Assembly (NCBI GenBank): GCA_002373375.1
Contig: DFLE01000059.1
Span: 9,259-27,586 of the forward strand
Direction of reading: 5' to 3'
Origin: Prevotellaceae bacterium UBA3627
GTDB taxonomy: Bacteria > Bacteroidota > Bacteroidia > Bacteroidales > Bacteroidaceae
Length of the DNA stretch: 18,328 bases
The stretch's first letter is position 1. The number at the start of each line of letters is the position of its first letter. Of the stretch, positions 15,509 to 18,328 are shown piece by piece. Below the pieces are notes generated by a model. The model was not told the DNA's origin. It searched no databases and saw only the letters and a program-made list of their open reading frames with translations. The position numbers and the translations under genes were made by a program.

Positions 15509-16285
15509 ATGAAAAAGTATTTAATTATTGCCCTCATGGCATTGTTCTGCGCTACAACCAGCACCAGCGTACAGGCACAGATAGTAACAAGCAAGAGTGC
15601 TCATAAATTCAAAGTAAAGAAACCCGCGAAAAACCAAGTATGGCTTGAAGTCGGCGTAGGCGGAGCATTTGCCAGCAACCTTTACATCGCAAGGAGCGGA
15701 TGGAACAGTCCTACGGACATTAATTATGACAGTTACCGTGGAGAGTATTACGAGACAAGTGGTTACAGCTACAGCTATAACTATTACGACAAGACAAAAA
15801 GTCCCGGCTTAGGTTTTAACCTTGGCTTCCGCCTTACCCATATGTTTAGCGAGCACTGGGGATGGGACATAATAAACTTTAGAGGCACCAATCACTCCGG
15901 AGCCATTTCTGAAAGAGATTTCACGTGGCTTTTGGGTGTACAAGGCACCACTGGTGTACGCTATGTCAGCAAACCTGTCATCGGCGACAAAACACTCTAT
16001 GCTAACCTCGGAGTAGGTGGCGGAATAATATGGGACTCAATGTCAGGTAGCGAAGTGGTTTGGGAGCTTGGCGTAGGCATCAATCTCTCAAAGAATATGT
16101 CACTTGGTTTGTTCTATGACGGACAGTATATCGCCAGCACGGATAACGAGAGGAAACTTGAGCGTGTCACGTCTGAACACACCGACAAAAATGGTAACCC
16201 TCTGCAATATTGGAAGTATGACAAGTTCAGTCCTATGATAGGCACGGTGGGCGTGCGCCTGTCTGTAGGTCTCTTCTCTTTTTGA
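15509..16285 (+). CDS. Outer-membrane beta-barrel-like protein
   Basis: A 258-aa exported protein with a signal peptide ending VQA-Q (about residue 23). The mature part is rich in glycine, aromatic residues and alternating beta-strand patterns, for example VWLEVGVGGAF, LGFNLGFRLTHMF, LGVGGGIIWD and GTVGVRLSVGLFSF. It ends in phenylalanine, as expected for a strand recognised by the BAM machinery. This fits a small porin-family-type barrel of the outer membrane. A Tyr/Ser-rich stretch (about 71-92) is probably an extracellular loop. It follows the 174-aa exported protein by 45 bases in the same direction and is closed by a strong terminator, so the two likely form one operon. Ligand and function are unknown. 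Confidence 0.75.
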   Translation: MKKYLIIALMALFCATTSTSVQAQIVTSKSAHKFKVKKPAKNQVWLEVGVGGAFASNLYIARSGWNSPTDINYDSYRGEYYETSGYSYSYNYYDKTKSPGLGFNLGFRLTHMFSEHWGWDIINFRGTNHSGAISERDFTWLLGVQGTTGVRYVSKPVIGDKTLYANLGVGGGIIWDSMSGSEVVWELGVGINLSKNMSLGLFYDGQYIASTDNERKLERVTSEHTDKNGNPLQYWKYDKFSPMIGTVGVRLSVGLFSF

Positions 16286-16305
16286 ACGATATTACGGATA
16301 AAAGG

Positions 16306-16350
16306 AAATCCCCTGAAGGTCTTGCAATCGCCTTCAGGGGATTTTTCATT
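16306..16350 (+). terminator. Strong intrinsic terminator after the barrel-like gene
   Basis: A perfect 14-pair stem (16306-16319 with 16331-16344) with an 11-base loop is followed by TTCATTTTT. The arms carry the core CCCCTGAAGG. This cleanly ends the two-gene exported-protein operon, 20 bases after its last stop codon. Confidence 0.93.
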
Positions 16351-16355
16351 TTTCC

Positions 16356-16374
16356 ATTCGCAAAATTTGCGAAT
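16356..16374. promoter_or_regulatory. Perfect 19-base palindrome overlapping the DUF4954 promoter
   Basis: ATTCGCAAA-A-TTTGCGAAT is a perfect inverted repeat with a single central base. Its right arm contains the TTTG -33 box (16366-16369) of the next promoter, the classic position for a repressor operator. No regulator for it is visible in the window. Confidence 0.55.
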
Positions 16375-16397
16375 ATCCATAAATAACAGTAACTTTG
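16366..16397 (+). promoter_or_regulatory. Promoter of the DUF4954 gene
   Basis: TTTG (16366-16369), a 20-base spacer and TAACTTTG (16390-16397) match the Bacteroidetes consensus. Transcription should begin near 16403, leaving a leader of about 40 bases before the ATG at 16444. Confidence 0.7.
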
Positions 16398-16443
16398 CAC
16401 ACTACATATTCATATTCTTAACAATTACAAGACACAAAGAACA

Positions 16444-18024
16444 ATGGCATACAGAAACCTTACTTTAGACGAGATAGCCCAGTTGCGCGAGCAAGGCTGC
16501 CGCTGCAACGACTGGGAACTGATTAGCGTGGCTGAGGATTTCAATCCGCGTGACATAACCGACACACGCTTCGAGGGTGAGATACACATAGGCGCAGGGG
16601 TAAAGATTGACCGTGTGGGAGTGATACGCACCACCGACGGTGCCACCTTCGGACAGGGCGTGACGGTGAGCGTGAAGAACGAGGCAGGCGACGGCAATGT
16701 CATCCTTTACAGTGCGCTGACCTCACAGACGGCGGCGCTCATGGTGCAGAACGCCGAGGACAAACAACTCTTCTCCAAACTGTCTGACATGACCCGTCAA
16801 TACATTGACGCACACACACCGACATGCACCACCATAGGCAACGGCGTGACCATCACCGACTGCCGCGAACTGACCAATGTGTGCATAGGCGACAACTGTG
16901 AGTTGTGCGGGGCATCACGTATGATAGACTGCACCCTGACTGCTGCCAACGAGGCTTCTGTATATATAGGTGACGACGTGATAATGGAGAACGTGATAGT
17001 ACAGGCCGGCGCCACCATCGTTGACGGCGCGAGGCTCTACGACTCTTTCGTGGGTGAGGCATGCCACATAGGCCGCGGCTTCACATCAGAGAGTTCACTG
17101 TTCTTTGCCAACTCACACATGGACAACGGCGAGGCATGCGCAGCCCTGTGCGGACCGTTTGCCGTGAGCCACCACAAGTCGTCACTGCTCATAGGCGGCG
17201 AGTATTCTTTCTATAATGCCGGCTCGGGCACCAACTTCTCCAACCACGCATACAAGATGGGACCGATACACTACGGCACGATGGAGCGCGGAGCCAAGAC
17301 CGCCAGCGGAGCACACATACTGTGGCCTGCCAAGATAGGCGCGTTCTCCATGGCTATGGGTAAGATAGAGACCCATCCCGACACCTCGCCCTTCCCCTTC
17401 TCCTACGTGATAGGCGGACCGCGCCGCACGAGTCTGAAGCCGGGTCAGAACCTTTGTACCGTGGGTACATACCGCGACATAGTGAAGTGGCCTAAGCGCG
17501 ACAAGCGTCCTCTCTCGGCGCGCCGCTCGCTCATCACCTTTGACTGGCTCTCACCTTACATCATAGAGCGTATAAAGAAAGCCATTGCCACCCTGGAGCA
17601 GTTGCAGGAAGAACAGGGCAGCGACGCCGACGAGTACACCATGAACGGTTTCTCCATCAGCGCCTCAGCACTGCAACGCGGCTTGTTCTACTACGACATG
17701 GCACTGCGTATGTATGAGGGCAGCGACACCACCACGGAGTGGACCGACCTGTTAGGCCTGCTCGCCCCCACCGAGGCTGTGCAGCAGATATTGGAGGACA
17801 TACTCTCCGGCGACATCAGCACCATCGAGATGCTTGAGGACCACATGCACGACATATATGACAGCTACGCACAGTGGAAGGGCTACAACGAGAACGATGC
17901 CGAGCACGAGCAGGCTATAGCCGAGTGGAAAGAGGCCATACGCCGCGACGCAGAGCGTGAGTATGAGATGGGCGATGTGAGCGAGGAGCAGTTAGCTGAC
18001 TTCCTTGAGGGATTGAAAAACTGA
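16444..18024 (+). CDS. DUF4954 family protein with left-handed beta-helix
   Basis: A 526-aa protein with no signal peptide, probably cytoplasmic. The N-terminal two-thirds show hexapeptide-like repeats of a left-handed beta-helix, as in acyl- and nucleotidyl-transferases such as the GlmU C-terminal domain: IHIGAGVKIDRVGVIRT, TTIGNGVTITDCRELTNVCIG, VYIGDDVIMENVIVQAGATI and others at about 45-220. Conserved stretches such as FFANSHMDNGEACAALCGPF (about 218-237) and HHKSSLLIGGEYSFYNAGSG fit DUF4954, a Bacteroidetes family of unknown function. A helical, acidic C-terminal part (about 375-526) follows. Many relatives I recall are longer (about 650 aa), so this may be a short form; this is from memory. 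A sugar-nucleotide or acyl-transfer role is plausible but unproven. Confidence 0.85.
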   Translation: MAYRNLTLDEIAQLREQGCRCNDWELISVAEDFNPRDITDTRFEGEIHIGAGVKIDRVGVIRTTDGATFGQGVTVSVKNEAGDGNVILYSALTSQTAALMVQNAEDKQLFSKLSDMTRQYIDAHTPTCTTIGNGVTITDCRELTNVCIGDNCELCGASRMIDCTLTAANEASVYIGDDVIMENVIVQAGATIVDGARLYDSFVGEACHIGRGFTSESSLFFANSHMDNGEACAALCGPFAVSHHKSSLLIGGEYSFYNAGSGTNFSNHAYKMGPIHYGTMERGAKTASGAHILWPAKIGAFSMAMGKIETHPDTSPFPFSYVIGGPRRTSLKPGQNLCTVGTYRDIVKWPKRDKRPLSARRSLITFDWLSPYIIERIKKAIATLEQLQEEQGSDADEYTMNGFSISASALQRGLFYYDMALRMYEGSDTTTEWTDLLGLLAPTEAVQQILEDILSGDISTIEMLEDHMHDIYDSYAQWKGYNENDAEHEQAIAEWKEAIRRDAEREYEMGDVSEEQLADFLEGLKN

Positions 18025-18078
18025 ATATTCAGACATTAACACGCATTGATGTAATATAAGAAAAGAAAGGGTAAGACA

Positions 18079-18328
18079 TTGAAGAAACATTATATTCTCA
18101 CTGCCGCAATAGCAATGATAAGCGCGGCAATCTCTTTAGAAACAGTTGCACGCAACTATGAGTCTGTGCAGGGCGACCCTATGCACACACGCATATACAC
18201 CCTTGACAACGGACTGAAGGTCTTTCTGTCAGTAAACAAGGAGACGCCGCGCATCACGGCACACATTGCCGTAAACACTGGCTCGCGTAACGACCCTGCT
18301 GAGACCACCGGACTGGCTCACTATCTGG
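18079..18328 (+). CDS. M16 family (insulinase-like) zinc metallopeptidase, N-terminal fragment
   Basis: The gene starts 54 bases after the DUF4954 stop and runs off the window. The frame from TTG at 18079 encodes a signal peptide (M-K-K-H-Y followed by a hydrophobic Ala/Ile-rich core, cleavage near residue 24). The typical M16 N-terminus follows: YTLDNGLKVFLS, then a NTGSRNDP segment and TTGLAHYL. In this family the last is the beginning of the GLAHxLEHxxF zinc-binding region (inverted HxxEH), whose remainder lies outside. The TTG start is chosen because it gives a complete signal peptide and has AGAAAGG about 9 bases upstream. The first in-frame ATG (18115-18119 region) would cut the signal peptide in half. 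No promoter box is visible, so readthrough from the DUF4954 gene is possible. Confidence 0.85.
   Translation, partial: MKKHYILTAAIAMISAAISLETVARNYESVQGDPMHTRIYTLDNGLKVFLSVNKETPRITAHIAVNTGSRNDPAETTGLAHYL

Overview
The window looks like a chromosomal segment of a Bacteroidales bacterium, most likely Prevotella-like. Three things point there. Five upstream regions carry the Bacteroidetes-type promoter TTTG/TTG-N19-20-TAnnTTTG, and a sixth has the -7 box only. The protein set (DUF4954, DUF5107-TPR, exported GH35 and GH2 enzymes, AraC regulator) is typical of that order. Coding DNA is of moderate GC with AT-rich spacers. No rRNA, tRNA, CRISPR array, insertion sequence or phage gene is visible.

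Layout. Bases 1-173 hold back-to-back promoters: one drives recG rightwards, the other drives a gene that leaves the window on the left after about four codons. recG (174-2270) converges on a minus-strand operon, with 13 bases between the two stop codons. Read from right to left, that operon is: MFS sugar porter (11755-10451), cytoplasmic DUF5107-TPR protein (10371-7030), exported GH35 beta-galactosidase-like enzyme (7033-5012) and exported GH2 enzyme (5007-2284). The last three genes are tightly packed, with a 4-base overlap and a 4-base gap. A divergent AraC-type regulator (11899-12819) faces the operon across 143 bases and probably controls it. Together they form a compact sugar-utilisation locus without SusC/SusD: two periplasmic or surface glycosidases release sugar, the porter imports it, the regulator senses it, and the DUF5107-TPR protein has an unknown role.

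After a repeat-like G/C-rich intergenic element comes hflX (12997-14319). Then follow about 620 bases without a convincing protein gene. This stretch has a good promoter (14414-14445), a predicted multi-hairpin RNA starting exactly at the expected transcription start, and an intrinsic terminator (14812-14851) that competes with an alternative pairing. It is the most interesting part of the window: either a new structured RNA or a long attenuator-like leader for the next two genes. Those genes encode a small exported protein (14939-15463) and an outer-membrane beta-barrel-like protein (15509-16285), and end in a very strong terminator.

The right end holds a DUF4954 left-handed beta-helix protein (16444-18024), whose promoter carries a perfect 19-base palindrome over its -33 box, and the start of an M16 metallopeptidase that appears to use a TTG start codon and runs off the window.
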